This document shows, one piece after another, positions 33,802 to 42,050 of a stretch of 42,050 nucleotides of DNA. Position numbers and translations under genes: made by a program. Each line of letters starts with the position of its first letter. Positions within the stretch are counted from its first letter, which is position 1. The DNA is from an uncultured Verrucomicrobiota bacterium. GTDB taxonomy: Bacteria > Verrucomicrobiota > Verrucomicrobiia > Limisphaerales > JADLHS01. Below the pieces are notes generated by a model that was not told where the DNA came from, did no database searches, and saw nothing but the letters and a program-made list of their open reading frames with translations. Where the stretch lies: the NCBI GenBank assembly GCA_937894935.1, contig CALAYC010000131.1, positions 1 to 42,050 on the forward strand. Reading direction: 5' to 3'.

Positions 33802-34980
33802 TCACAGCTCTCGCTTCACCGCACAGAACGCTTCAATCGCGCGCTCCAGATCTTCCCGTGAATGCGCCGCGGAAATTTGCGTGCGAATCCGCGCTTTGCC
33901 TTTCGGCACGACCGGATAACTGAATCCGATGACGTAAACACCTTTCGCCAACATCGCATCGGCAAATCGCGTCGCGAGCGCCGCATCGCCCAACATAATC
34001 GGTACAATCGGATGCGTTCCCGGCAAAATGTCAAAACCACGGCGCGTCATCTCAGCGCGGAAAAATTTGGTATTCGCCTCCAGTTTATCGCGCAACGCCG
34101 TGGATTCCGTCAGCAGTTCCAACACTCGCAACGATGCTCCAGCGATGCTCGGTGCGAGTGTATTGGAAAACAAATACGGACGCGACCGTTGCCGCAGCAG
34201 CTCGATGATTTCCTTTCGCCCGCTCGTGTAACCGCCGCTCGCACCACCCAATGCTTTGCCAAGCGTGCCGGTGATTATGTCCACGCGCCCCAAGACGTCA
34301 TTGTACTCATGCGTGCCACGCCCCGTGCGCCCCATGAACCCGACCGCATGCGAATCATCTACCATCACCAACGCACCGTATTTGTCCGCCAGATCGCAAA
34401 TTCCTTTCAAATTCGCGATGTAACCATCCATCGAGAAAACACCATCGGTCGCAATCAATTTAAACCGCGCTCCCGAAGCTTCCTTTAACTTCGCTTCGAG
34501 ATCCACCAAATCACTATTGCGATAACGAAACCGCTGCGCTTTACACAACCGCACTCCGTCAATGATCGAAGCGTGGTTCAATTCATCCGAAATAATTGCG
34601 TCCTCCGTTCCTAACAACGTCTCGAACAAACCGCCATTTGCATCGAAGCATGAGCTGTAGAGAATCGTATCTTCTGTCCCGAGAAACTCGCTGAGTTTGC
34701 GCTCGAGCTGTTTGTGCACGCCTTGCGTTCCGCAAATAAACCGCACGCTCGCGCATCCGTAACCCCATTCTTCCAGCGCGCGCTTTGCCGCCGCAGCCAC
34801 TTCGGAATGTTGCGCTAATCCGAGATAATTATTCGCGCACAGATTCAACACCGGTTGTCCGTCGCTCACCCGAATCGTCGTCCCCTGCGGTGTCATAATC
34901 ACGCGCTCATTTTTGTACGTGCCTGCCGCACGAATTTCATCGAGTTGCGTTTGAAGATATTGTTGAAAGGCTGATTGCAT
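33802..34980 (-). CDS. kbl: Glycine C-acetyltransferase (2-amino-3-ketobutyrate CoA ligase)
   Basis: Kbl splits 2-amino-3-oxobutyrate with CoA into glycine and acetyl-CoA, the second step of threonine catabolism after Tdh. It is a PLP-dependent alpha-oxoamine synthase of 392 aa, close to the usual length. The PLP lysine is K242 in TLGKALGGASGGY. Other family phrases are CANNYLGL, DELNHASIIDG and DDSHAVGFMG. I start at the ATG at 34980, since the upstream extension (to 35040) would overlap putA. The gene is last in the tdh-cysK-putA-kbl run, 19 bases after putA. tdh, coding for the preceding enzyme, is the first gene of the run, so cysK-like and putA are sandwiched between the two threonine genes. 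Confidence 0.97.
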   Translation of the reverse strand: MQSAFQQYLQTQLDEIRAAGTYKNERVIMTPQGTTIRVSDGQPVLNLCANNYLGLAQHSEVAAAAKRALEEWGYGCASVRFICGTQGVHKQLERKLSEFLGTEDTILYSSCFDANGGLFETLLGTEDAIISDELNHASIIDGVRLCKAQRFRYRNSDLVDLEAKLKEASGARFKLIATDGVFSMDGYIANLKGICDLADKYGALVMVDDSHAVGFMGRTGRGTHEYNDVLGRVDIITGTLGKALGGASGGYTSGRKEIIELLRQRSRPYLFSNTLAPSIAGASLRVLELLTESTALRDKLEANTKFFRAEMTRRGFDILPGTHPIVPIMLGDAALATRFADAMLAKGVYVIGFSYPVVPKGKARIRTQISAAHSREDLERAIEAFCAVKREL

Positions 34981-34999
34981 TTTATCTTTCGAAGTTAAT

Positions 35000-37900
35000 T
35001 CACAAAGTGTCCGCGCGCGGTTCATCGGCTCGCGCACCAAGATTTCCGTAGCGATGATAATCCTCGCTTAAACTCTGCTCCCGCACGTACCACAACAATT
35101 CCAGACGTCCCTCCGCCACAACCGGCACGCTGACTACGCTGACGTAGGCTTCCGCAGCCGCACGTAAGACGTCCACCGATACACGATTCGGCGCGGCATA
35201 ACGCACCCGATCGGTCTTCTGCTTGCGAATCACCTGCGCGAGTTGTTCATCGGTTTCTTCCACAAACGGGATCACGATGCCTATCACGCGAGCAATGGTT
35301 TGCAAGCAGGTCGCCGCGCGCGATTCCAATCCGACCGGCGACGAAATTGTGACTTCTGCCCCAACCAAACGCGCAGCAATCACGCGTGCAAACAAATCGA
35401 ACGGCGTATCGGCGGCATGCACGCGAACTCGAATGCAATCAATCGCTCGATAGTGCCGATAATTATCCTGGCCGATTAAGCGAAAATGGTCGTGTTGCTG
35501 ACTGAATTCCGTCCGGTAGTTTTGCTCGAAACTGGCGGCGGCGATTTGAATCCGCTCAATAGTTTCAACATTCAAATCGAACTTTGTTCCTTGTTTCCGT
35601 AGCTCGGCCAGAAATTTCTTCAACCATTCTGTCTCCACTACGGCGGCGCTGAAGTTAACCGAAGGCGTATCAGCAAAATCCATGAACTGCGCTACATAAT
35701 TCGGTCCGCCCGCTTTCATTCCTGGACCGAACACCGATTTACCGCAACCACCAAAAGGTTGTCGCAACACCACCGCACCGGTTGTCACCCGATTGACATA
35801 AAGATTTCCGGCCTGCACCGCCTCCTGCCATTCAGTGCATTCGCGCTCATCCAGACTCTCAATGCCGCTCGTCAAACCATAGCCCGTTTCGTTCACAATC
35901 TGAATCGCTTCAGATAACGATTCAAATCGCATCACACTCAAGACCGGCCCGAAAAATTCTGTAAGATGCGAGTAACTGCCACGCCGCACGCCATACTTCA
36001 CACCCGGCGACCACAAGTTCGGATTATCGCCTGCTTGTCGCGGTTTTACCGCCCATTCTTCACCAGGCCCGAGTTTTTCCAGCGCGCTCTTCAAATCGCC
36101 GCTTGGCGGTCGGATCAGCGGACCGACTCTTGTATCCAGTTCCCAGGCTGAACCCACCTTCATGCTTTGCACCGCGTCGCAAAGTGATTTTCGGAACTGC
36201 GGATCGTCATACACTTCCGCTTCCAATAACAACAACGACGTCGCCGAACATTTCTGACCGCTGTGACTGAACGCCGAATGCAGCACATGCTTAATCGCCT
36301 GATCGCGATCCGACAACGCGGTCACAATCGTAGCGTTCTTACCGCCGGTCTCCGCAAACAACGCCAGCTTGGGCTCGTCACGTAACATCGCCAACGCGGT
36401 TTCCGTTCCGCCGGTGAGCACGACGGCGTTGACCTTGAAATGATTGACCAATTTTCGCCCCGGCCCACCACCAGCGCACGGAACAAACTGCAATACGCGT
36501 TTCGAGATACCCGCTCGCCAAAAACACTGACACAGTTCCCACGCGACCAACACTGTGTCCGACGCCGGTTTGAGAATTACCGTGTTCCCGGCCGCCAGCG
36601 CCACTGCAATGCCACCACATGGAATCGCAATCGGAAAATTCCACGGCGACACCACCACTACTACACCTTTCGGTCGCGCTTGCAACGTCGGCATCGTTTG
36701 CCACCACAATGCTGTCGCGCGATAAAACTCCACGAAATCCACTGCCTCGGAAACCTCCGGATCGGACTCCAGCAACGTCTTTCCGCCATTTGCCAATGCC
36801 GCTCCCATCAGATCAGCTCGCGCCCGCCGGATTTCCTGAGCCACGCGCCCGAGAACCTCAAAGCGTTGTTGCGGCGACATTGTCCGCCAATCATCCGGAT
36901 CGGCGGCTGCATATTCGACCGCGCGATGAATATCCGCTTCCGTCGCCTGTTGATATCGTCCCACCACTACGCCTGGTCGTGATGGATCAAGACAATCTCG
37001 TGATTCGCGGCCGGAATAAAATTCTTCACCGGCAATCACGAGCGGAATCCTGACCGCATTCTCACCACAGCGGCCGCGCCATTGCGCGACAATCTGCTCC
37101 GCCCACTCGCTGTTTTGCGGCAAAGAAAAATCAGTATCCGGCTCGTTGATAAAATTTTGCCAACCATTGGCCACTGCCTGAGTAACCGGCGATGGTATCC
37201 GTCGATCTTGAATTCGCCGCGGTGCATCAGTCACGCGCGGAACGGCTGCCAACGCATCGAGAAAACCTTTCTCCAATCGCGCCCATTCCGGACTATCCAC
37301 TTCAATTTTGAAGGCGTGCCGCAGAAAATTGTCCGGCCCGGTATTTTCATCGAGTCGCCGCACGAGATAGCCGATGGCGTTGATGAAGTTCTCTTTTTTG
37401 CAGGCGGGCGCGTAAAGCAGAACATTCCGCGCCAACTCACATAACGCACGTCGTTGCTGATTCGCCATCCCCTCCAGCATCTCGAACTGCACGCAATCCA
37501 ACGCATCGCGCTCCACCGCCAACACCAGACCATAAGCCAGTTCGAACAGATTGTGCGACGCTACGCCGACATCCATCGCTGCCAGATTTTCCGGCTGCAT
37601 CGCCGCGTGAATCATGCGTCGGTAATTGGCATCGGTTTCGAGTTTTGTTTTGTAAGGCGCCTGCGGCCAACCGCGAATGGAAGCTTCAACCCGCTCCATT
37701 TCCATGTTTGCGCCTTTGACGAGTCGCACCGTGAGGCGACTGCCGCCTGTCGCCACGCGATGCCGCGCCCATTCCTGAATGCGCTTCAACACGCGATACG
37801 AATCGGGAATGTACGCCTGCAACGCAATGCCTGCCCTCGCAGGCTCCAGCCCCGGCCGATCCAGCGTTTGCATAAACGCCGCTGCCGTGAGTTCGAGATC

Positions 37901-38665
37901 GCGATACTCCTCCATGTCCAGATAAACGAATTTGGAAACTTCCGTTCCATCCGGACGCACGAATTTCTGTTCGCTCGCGGCACGAATCAATCGCTCCAGG
38001 CGCTCACAGAGCACCGCAACCGTTTCACGACGCGCGACCGGAGAAATCTGTGAATACAGCGTTGAAATCTTGATCGACACCACTTCGATTTCCGGCCAGC
38101 GCAACAGATCCAGATATTCTTCCAACCGCGTCGCAGCGTCCGCTTCGCTCAAAATCGCTTCCCCAAGCGAATTCACATTCATTCGCGTGCCTTCACGCGC
38201 TCGCGCTCGCAAATGCGCCGTCAGCACCTCCTTTTCGCCAGGCAAAATGACATTCGCCGTTTCTTTCTGCATTTCCTCCTTCACCAACGGCAACGCCACG
38301 CCCGGCAAATAACCGCCGAACGACTGAAAGCCCTTGAGTAAAGCCCGATCCCAACGACTGAAAAATCGCGGAATCCCCTGCACATCGAGAATGTGAATCA
38401 GATGATCAACTGCTCGATGCGGATTCTTCGCCCGAAAAGCCTGATCGGTAATTTGCGTCAATGTGACTTTGTCGGACGGATTGCAGAGCATTCGATCCAA
38501 CTCCGCCTGCTGGCGACGTTCCGCCGGAGTCTGAAGTTGCGACGCGCGTTCCTGCAATCGTGGCGCAATATACAAAGCACGTTGCACGGTTTCCGAAAGC
38601 GCTCCATCCGGCTCCAGCGTGAAACCCGCGAGCAATTCTTCAATCTGTGATAACGCGAGCTTCAT
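35000..38665 (-). CDS. putA: Bifunctional proline dehydrogenase / L-glutamate gamma-semialdehyde dehydrogenase
   Basis: PutA oxidises proline to pyrroline-5-carboxylate (FAD-dependent) and then to glutamate (NAD-dependent). At 1221 aa it has the bifunctional layout. The proline dehydrogenase barrel is at about residues 60-480, with phrases VKISTLYSQI, YLDMEEYRDLELT and RLVKGANMEME. The aldehyde dehydrogenase domain is at about 540-1010, with catalytic C806 in SGQKCSA, E772 in FAETGGKNA and the SPWNFPIAI motif. A C-terminal region (about 1030-1221) resembles the tail of long PutA proteins. There is no N-terminal ribbon-helix-helix domain, so unlike E. coli PutA it should not repress its own operon. 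The start at 38665 is eight bases after the cysK-like gene. Confidence 0.97.
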   Translation of the reverse strand: MKLALSQIEELLAGFTLEPDGALSETVQRALYIAPRLQERASQLQTPAERRQQAELDRMLCNPSDKVTLTQITDQAFRAKNPHRAVDHLIHILDVQGIPRFFSRWDRALLKGFQSFGGYLPGVALPLVKEEMQKETANVILPGEKEVLTAHLRARAREGTRMNVNSLGEAILSEADAATRLEEYLDLLRWPEIEVVSIKISTLYSQISPVARRETVAVLCERLERLIRAASEQKFVRPDGTEVSKFVYLDMEEYRDLELTAAAFMQTLDRPGLEPARAGIALQAYIPDSYRVLKRIQEWARHRVATGGSRLTVRLVKGANMEMERVEASIRGWPQAPYKTKLETDANYRRMIHAAMQPENLAAMDVGVASHNLFELAYGLVLAVERDALDCVQFEMLEGMANQQRRALCELARNVLLYAPACKKENFINAIGYLVRRLDENTGPDNFLRHAFKIEVDSPEWARLEKGFLDALAAVPRVTDAPRRIQDRRIPSPVTQAVANGWQNFINEPDTDFSLPQNSEWAEQIVAQWRGRCGENAVRIPLVIAGEEFYSGRESRDCLDPSRPGVVVGRYQQATEADIHRAVEYAAADPDDWRTMSPQQRFEVLGRVAQEIRRARADLMGAALANGGKTLLESDPEVSEAVDFVEFYRATALWWQTMPTLQARPKGVVVVVSPWNFPIAIPCGGIAVALAAGNTVILKPASDTVLVAWELCQCFWRAGISKRVLQFVPCAGGGPGRKLVNHFKVNAVVLTGGTETALAMLRDEPKLALFAETGGKNATIVTALSDRDQAIKHVLHSAFSHSGQKCSATSLLLLEAEVYDDPQFRKSLCDAVQSMKVGSAWELDTRVGPLIRPPSGDLKSALEKLGPGEEWAVKPRQAGDNPNLWSPGVKYGVRRGSYSHLTEFFGPVLSVMRFESLSEAIQIVNETGYGLTSGIESLDERECTEWQEAVQAGNLYVNRVTTGAVVLRQPFGGCGKSVFGPGMKAGGPNYVAQFMDFADTPSVNFSAAVVETEWLKKFLAELRKQGTKFDLNVETIERIQIAAASFEQNYRTEFSQQHDHFRLIGQDNYRHYRAIDCIRVRVHAADTPFDLFARVIAARLVGAEVTISSPVGLESRAATCLQTIARVIGIVIPFVEETDEQLAQVIRKQKTDRVRYAAPNRVSVDVLRAAAEAYVSVVSVPVVAEGRLELLWYVREQSLSEDYHRYGNLGARADEPRADTL

Positions 38666-38673
38666 TTTGAAAT

Positions 38674-39735
38674 TCAGTTTGGCAGGGCTGAAGTGCGAAC
38701 GTCGGATTGAACGTTCTGCGGTTCGCCACTTGGCTTCGAAGAAGATTTCGTTTCGTCTGCTCTGGAAATCTGCGTCGCGGAAACTTCTTTCCCCTGAGCT
38801 TCTGTCTCAAACAACGCCGTGCTGAAATAACGCTCGGCACGATCTGACAACAACGTCACAATTGTCGCTTCCGGTCCTGATTCTTGCGCGACTCGAAGCG
38901 CAGCTACGACATTTGCCCCCGAAGAAGTTCCCACGAGCAGACCAAATTCCTGATGCAACCGCCGCGCCATCGCCATTGCTTCCGCACTTCTGACTTTGAC
39001 GTCACCATCAATTGGAGCGTCTCGAAGCAGCGGCGGAATAAACCCGTCCGCCACGCCTTCAATGAAATGACAACACGGACACTCGCCAGCCAACAACGCC
39101 TGCTCCGCCGGCTCCATCGCGTAAATTCGCGCCTTCGGCCAACGCCGCTTAATCGCTTTTCCGCATCCTGCCAACGTTCCACCTGTGCCGTAGCCGTGCA
39201 CAAAAGCGTCAATCGGCCTTCCTACCTGCTCGATAATTTCAATGCCGGTGGTCTGCTCGTGGTCGGTGACATTCAGCGAATTCTCAAATTGCCGCGGCAG
39301 AAAATAACGCGGATCTTTCGCTGCCATTTCTCGCGACATTTCAATCCCGGTCTGATACATGCCGCCGCTATCGAAAAGAATGAGTTCCGCCCCCAATTGG
39401 CGAATCAATCGTCGTCGCTCTTCACTCGCGCTGCTCGACATGAGGATAGTGACGCGATAACCCATCGCCGCGCCAACCATTGAAAGCGCAATGCCAGTGT
39501 TTCCGCTGCTGCACTCGAGAATAATCGCCCCCGGTTTGAGTTCACCTCGCGCTTCAGCATCAAGCAACACGCATTTCGCCAACCGATCCTTCACGCTTCC
39601 GCTCGGGTTAAGAAACTCACACTTGGCGAGAATCGTTACGCCTTCGCGACTGAATCGCAGCGGCACGAGCGGAGTCCGCCCGATCAATGATAATACGGCT
39701 TGCGCGCGAGGATTTTCAGAAGCGGTTTCGCGCAT
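38674..39735 (-). CDS. PLP-dependent cysteine synthase family protein
   Basis: A 353-aa fold-type II PLP enzyme of the cysteine synthase/cystathionine beta-synthase group. The PLP lysine is K49 in PSGSVKDRL, the phosphate loop is SSGNTG (76-81), and GYGTGGTLAG and VGTSSGAN are the other cofactor contacts. The core ends near residue 310; the last 40 or so residues are a polar, low-complexity tail, which may be a lineage-specific extension. It lies 18 bases after tdh and eight bases before putA, so it belongs to the amino-acid operon. Its substrate could be O-acetylserine, O-phosphoserine, cystathionine or homocysteine. A catabolic beta-elimination role is possible from context but unproven. 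Confidence 0.9.
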   Translation of the reverse strand: MRETASENPRAQAVLSLIGRTPLVPLRFSREGVTILAKCEFLNPSGSVKDRLAKCVLLDAEARGELKPGAIILECSSGNTGIALSMVGAAMGYRVTILMSSSASEERRRLIRQLGAELILFDSGGMYQTGIEMSREMAAKDPRYFLPRQFENSLNVTDHEQTTGIEIIEQVGRPIDAFVHGYGTGGTLAGCGKAIKRRWPKARIYAMEPAEQALLAGECPCCHFIEGVADGFIPPLLRDAPIDGDVKVRSAEAMAMARRLHQEFGLLVGTSSGANVVAALRVAQESGPEATIVTLLSDRAERYFSTALFETEAQGKEVSATQISRADETKSSSKPSGEPQNVQSDVRTSALPN

Positions 39736-39753
39736 ATCGCAACGTAGTAGCGG

Positions 39754-40779
39754 TTACTTCCAGTTCAAAATAACTTTGCCCGACTGGCCGGAAAGCATCG
39801 CATCGAAACCCTTTTGAAATTCGGTGTAATGAAATCGATGCGTAATGACCGGGCGAATATCCAGACCGCTTTGCAGCATTACGGTCATCTTGTACCACGT
39901 GTCATACATCTCGCGCCCGTAAATGCCTTTGATGGTCAACATCGAGAAAACAACCGTGTTCCAATCAATCGACATTTCGTTTTCGGGAATCCCGAGCAAA
40001 GCGATTTTTCCACCGTGACTCATGTTCGCAAGCATGTCGCGAAAGGCATTTCCGTTACCGGACATTTCCAACCCCACGTCAAACCCCTCCGTCATTCCAA
40101 GCTGCTTTTGAACATCTCGTAGATTCTGTTTCAACGGATTCACCGCCAGCGTCACCCCCAATTGCCGCGCCAGCTCAAGGCGATGTTCGTTCGGATCAGT
40201 AATTACGACATAGCGAGCACCGGCATGTCGTACTACCGCGGCCGCCATAATGCCAATCGGACCAGCGCCGGTGATCAACACATCTTCGCCAAGGACCGGA
40301 AAGGAAAGCGCCGTATGCACGGCATTGCCGAACGGATCAAAAATCGCCGCAACATCACGATCAATTCCGGGCGCGTGATGCCAGACGTTGGTCATCGGTA
40401 GCGAAAGATACTCCGCAAAAGCGCCAGGACGATTCACTCCAACTCCCTTCGTATCCGCGCAAAGATGACGGCGGCCCGCCATGCAATTACGACAACGCCC
40501 ACACACGACATGCCCCTCTCCACTCACCACATCGCCTGGTCTGAAATCCTTTACGTTTGTTCCCACCTCGACGATTTCACCGACGAACTCATGCCCCACC
40601 ACCATCGGCACTGGAATCGTACGCTGCGCCCACGCGTCCCACTTGTAAATGTGAAGGTCCGTTCCGCAGATACCGGTGCGATCCACTCGAATCAAAACGT
40701 CGTTAATCCCGGTTATCGGCTCCGGCACATCTTCCAGCCAAAGACCCGGACCCGCCGTTTTTTTGACCAACGCCTTCAT
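39754..40779 (-). CDS. tdh: L-threonine 3-dehydrogenase
   Basis: Tdh oxidises L-threonine to 2-amino-3-oxobutyrate with NAD+, and Kbl uses the product. At 341 aa it matches the E. coli enzyme almost in register. Catalytic zinc ligands are C38 (GICGTD) and H63/E64 (VGHEFVG). The structural zinc cysteines are C93, C96, C99 and C107. The Rossmann motif GAGPIGIMA is at about residues 170-178. The ATG at 40779 is preceded by GAGGTG at a normal distance; an in-frame extension to 40950 runs through the promoter region and is not real. It is the first gene of the catabolic operon and is divergent from the XRE-cupin regulator, 137 bases away. Confidence 0.98.
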   Translation of the reverse strand: MKALVKKTAGPGLWLEDVPEPITGINDVLIRVDRTGICGTDLHIYKWDAWAQRTIPVPMVVGHEFVGEIVEVGTNVKDFRPGDVVSGEGHVVCGRCRNCMAGRRHLCADTKGVGVNRPGAFAEYLSLPMTNVWHHAPGIDRDVAAIFDPFGNAVHTALSFPVLGEDVLITGAGPIGIMAAAVVRHAGARYVVITDPNEHRLELARQLGVTLAVNPLKQNLRDVQKQLGMTEGFDVGLEMSGNGNAFRDMLANMSHGGKIALLGIPENEMSIDWNTVVFSMLTIKGIYGREMYDTWYKMTVMLQSGLDIRPVITHRFHYTEFQKGFDAMLSGQSGKVILNWK

Positions 40780-40858
40780 AAAGCACCTCGTCACCGCCGT
40801 CCTTAACCGGAAAACCGCTCTTGCTTCGCAATGCCAGCTCCGGTATTCAGGATTTACG

Positions 40859-40891
40859 TCCGTTATAATAAACACCGCCAATTCCGTTATA
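40859..40891. promoter_or_regulatory. Candidate operator: two TCCGTTATA direct repeats
   Basis: TCCGTTATA occurs at 40859-40867 and again at 40883-40891, with starts 24 bases apart, in the divergent tdh/XRE promoter region. The first copy overlaps both putative -10 elements and the second overlaps the putative -35 of tdh. This is where the XRE-cupin protein would be expected to bind. The link to that protein is inference. Confidence 0.5.
40864..40869 (+). promoter_or_regulatory. Putative -10 element (TATAAT) of the XRE-cupin gene
   Basis: A perfect TATAAT lies 47 bases before the ATG at 40917. No good -35 is found at 16-18 bases upstream (the sequence there is CGGTAT), so it may need an activator or be weak. 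Confidence 0.45.
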
Positions 40892-40894
40892 CAA
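40865..40894 (-). promoter_or_regulatory. Putative promoter of the tdh operon
   Basis: On the minus strand, TTGTAT (40894-40889) and TATTAT (40870-40865) are spaced by 18 bases. The -10 almost coincides with the TATAAT used on the opposite strand, so the two divergent promoters may compete for RNA polymerase. Confidence 0.45.
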
Positions 40895-40916
40895 GAACTT
40901 TTTCCATATATTGGAT

Positions 40917-41516
40917 ATGCCTGAAGAACCTCGAAAAAAGAAAGTCGCACTGCCGAATGAAGACGCCATCAGCAGTCACCTTTGCCGGCGCGTGAAACAA
41001 CTCCGCATGGAGCGTGGCTGGTCGCTCGATTCCCTTTCTCAGGCCTGCGGTGTCAGCCGATCGATGCTCAGCCAGATTGAACGTAACGAAACCAATCCTA
41101 CTCTCGCGGTCATGTTTCGCATCGCCCAGGCTTTCGGGATGTCGCTGGGGCAACTCGTCGAAACGCCTGGCGCCACTTCAAACGTCGATGTCATTCGAGC
41201 CAATGATCGCGCGTTTCACTATCGGTCTGACAAAGATTGTCAAATCCGGACGTTATCACCGCTGCATCTTGAAAAAGATGTCGAGTTCTACGAAGTAACT
41301 CTTCAACCTGGCGGTGCTTTGCGAAGTTCTCCGCATTACGAAGGAACGCGCGAATTTCTGACTGTGCAAAAAGGACGCGTGCGGGTCGAATCAGCCGATG
41401 ATGTAGAAGAACTAGAGCTTGGCGATTCAGCGAGCTACCGCGCTGACGTCCGACACGCCATCGTAAATGTTGGAAAAACTGAAGCGGTAGTATTCCTGGT
41501 CGATATCTACCGCTGA
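40917..41516 (+). CDS. XRE-family regulator with C-terminal cupin domain
   Basis: A 199-aa transcription regulator. The helix-turn-helix (about residues 22-76) reads VKQLRMERGWSLDSLSQACG, then VSRSMLSQIERNETNPTLAVMFRIAQAFG, typical of the XRE/SinR fold. The cupin domain (about 115-197) contains FYEVTLQPGG, EFLTVQKGRVRVE, and LELGDSASYRADVRHAIVNVG. XRE-cupin proteins often control amino-acid or polyamine catabolism by binding a small effector in the cupin. Here the divergent tdh operon is the obvious target. I start at the ATG at 40917; a TTG at 40911 is in frame and no clear ribosome site precedes either. A bidirectional terminator follows. Confidence 0.92.
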   Translation: MPEEPRKKKVALPNEDAISSHLCRRVKQLRMERGWSLDSLSQACGVSRSMLSQIERNETNPTLAVMFRIAQAFGMSLGQLVETPGATSNVDVIRANDRAFHYRSDKDCQIRTLSPLHLEKDVEFYEVTLQPGGALRSSPHYEGTREFLTVQKGRVRVESADDVEELELGDSASYRADVRHAIVNVGKTEAVVFLVDIYR

Positions 41517-41531
41517 CAGAAAAAGAGAATA

Positions 41532-41566
41532 AAAAAGCCGAATCAAAATTGATTCGGCTTTTTAAT
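41532..41566. terminator. Bidirectional terminator between the XRE gene and the rRNA operon
   Basis: A 14-base-pair perfect stem, AAAAAGCCGAATCA (41532-41545) with TGATTCGGCTTTTT (41550-41563), encloses an AAAT loop. T-runs follow on both strands. It can end the XRE transcript on the plus strand and the rRNA transcript (23S-5S) on the minus strand. Confidence 0.92.
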
Positions 41567-41571
41567 GAAAG

Positions 41572-41685
41572 ATTGGCGACGACCTACTCTCGCGGAACCT
41601 ATAGAACCACTACCATTGGCCCTGCAGTGTTTGACGGCCGTGTTCGGAATGGGAACGGGTCGGACCACTGCGGTATTGTCACCAA
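41572..41685 (-). rRNA. rrf: 5S ribosomal RNA
   Basis: About 114 bases. The minus strand begins TTGGTGACAATACCGC, contains the conserved CCGACCCGTTCCCATTCCGA-type loop, and ends GTAGGTCGTCGCCAA. The 5' TTGGTGAC and 3' GTCGCCAA ends pair to form helix I. Ends are accurate to a few bases. It is the last gene of the rRNA operon before the terminator at 41532-41566. Confidence 0.95.
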
Positions 41686-41791
41686 AAAATTTTTAAAGAA
41701 CATCCGCGCTTGCGCGCGGGACCGTCACTGGGTTCGGCCATTCTGTGAAAACTACACATAGGAGACACTGGATTACAATTCGTGAGTTAAA

Positions 41792-41823
41792 ATCGTATCT
41801 CATCTGAAGATGAGAATTACGAT
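41792..41823. repeat. Inverted repeat at the 23S 3' end and spacer
   Basis: ATCGTA (41792-41797) pairs with TACGAT (41818-41823). Inside it CTCATCT (41799-41805) pairs with AGATGAG (41808-41814), with small bulges. This hairpin sits at the junction of the 23S gene and the 23S-5S spacer and is a probable RNA-processing signal. The remainder of the spacer, about 41686-41791, shows no tRNA. Confidence 0.5.
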
Positions 41824-42050
41824 CAAGCCTCACGACCGATTAGTACTGGTCAACTGAACGCCTCACGGCGCTTACATTTCCAGCCTATCAAACGGGTAGT
41901 CTGCCCGTGGTCTTTAGGGAGCTTGCGCTCCGGGAAACAATATCTTGGGAGGAGCTTGGCACTTAGATGCTTTCAGCGCTTATCTCTTCCGCACGTGGCT
42001 ACGCAGCGATGCCCCTGACGGAACAACTGCCACACCAGAAGTGCGTCTAA
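41820..42050 (-). rRNA. rrl: 23S ribosomal RNA, 3' end (partial)
   Basis: The minus strand carries the conserved end of 23S rRNA. It includes GCATCTAAGTGCCAAGCTCC, then ATGTAAGCGCCGTGAGGCGTT, then CCAGTACTAATCGGTCGTGAG, which correspond to the last part of domain VI. The 5' part lies beyond the window. The 3' end is placed near 41820 by comparison with the conserved GAGGCTTGA end. It precedes 5S on the same strand, the usual rRNA order. Confidence 0.95.

Noticed and set aside
41549..41761. 70-aa reading frame across the 5S gene
   Set aside because: It lies over 5S rRNA and the terminator, so it is not a protein gene.
1..42050. CRISPR array, prophage or insertion sequence
   Set aside because: No spaced direct repeats of CRISPR size, no transposase, integrase or phage structural gene was found.

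Overview
The window looks like chromosomal DNA from a Verrucomicrobiota bacterium, probably of the Pedosphaera/Limisphaera type. This is inferred from gene content, not from a database match. The pointers are a prepilin-like secreted protein with the GFTLIE signal, a PEP-CTERM anchored protein, many secreted carbohydrate-active and FG-GAP proteins, an ECF sigma factor beside a very large envelope protein, and a purS-purQ-purL set. No phage, insertion sequence, CRISPR array or plasmid function was seen.

Layout. Bases 51-5512 (minus strand) hold purL, a DUF457-type membrane protein, an FG-GAP protein, ispF and a small conserved protein. Bases 5671-9309 hold purQ and purS (minus), bracketed by two plus-strand response regulators that lack an output domain, followed by a stand-alone ABC ATPase. 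Bases 9376-11339 hold two divergent genes of unknown function. Bases 11618-23292 are a carbohydrate region: a pseudopilin-like protein, a PL1 pectate lyase with an Ig domain, a PEP-CTERM protein, a GH95 enzyme, a BASS-family transporter, a racemase-fold protein, tRNA-Glu, and a coupled sugar kinase/UDP-sugar pyrophosphorylase pair. Bases 23439-33460 (minus) hold an ECF sigma factor, a VWA protein with an anti-sigma-like N-terminus, and a 2143-residue envelope protein. Bases 33802-40779 (minus) are a tight amino-acid catabolic operon, tdh-cysK-like-putA-kbl, divergent from an XRE-cupin regulator. The window ends in the 3' part of a minus-strand rRNA operon (23S-5S).

How the parts work together. 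PurS, PurQ and PurL form the FGAM synthase complex. Tdh and Kbl convert threonine to glycine and acetyl-CoA. PutA oxidises proline to glutamate. The divergent XRE-cupin protein probably controls that operon from a shared, overlapping promoter region with two TCCGTTATA repeats. The sugar kinase and nucleotidyltransferase can turn free sugars, such as those released by GH95-type enzymes, into UDP-sugars.

The best candidate for an undescribed system is the sigma factor, VWA anti-sigma-like protein and giant duplicated envelope protein at 23439-33460. The giant protein carries two copies of a module of about 640 residues, offset by about 1060 residues. A membrane block lies between them and contains an embedded lipoprotein-like signal. 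A second notable feature is that purL carries two in-frame insertions made of inverted-repeat DNA, reminiscent of the palindromic elements inside Rickettsia genes.
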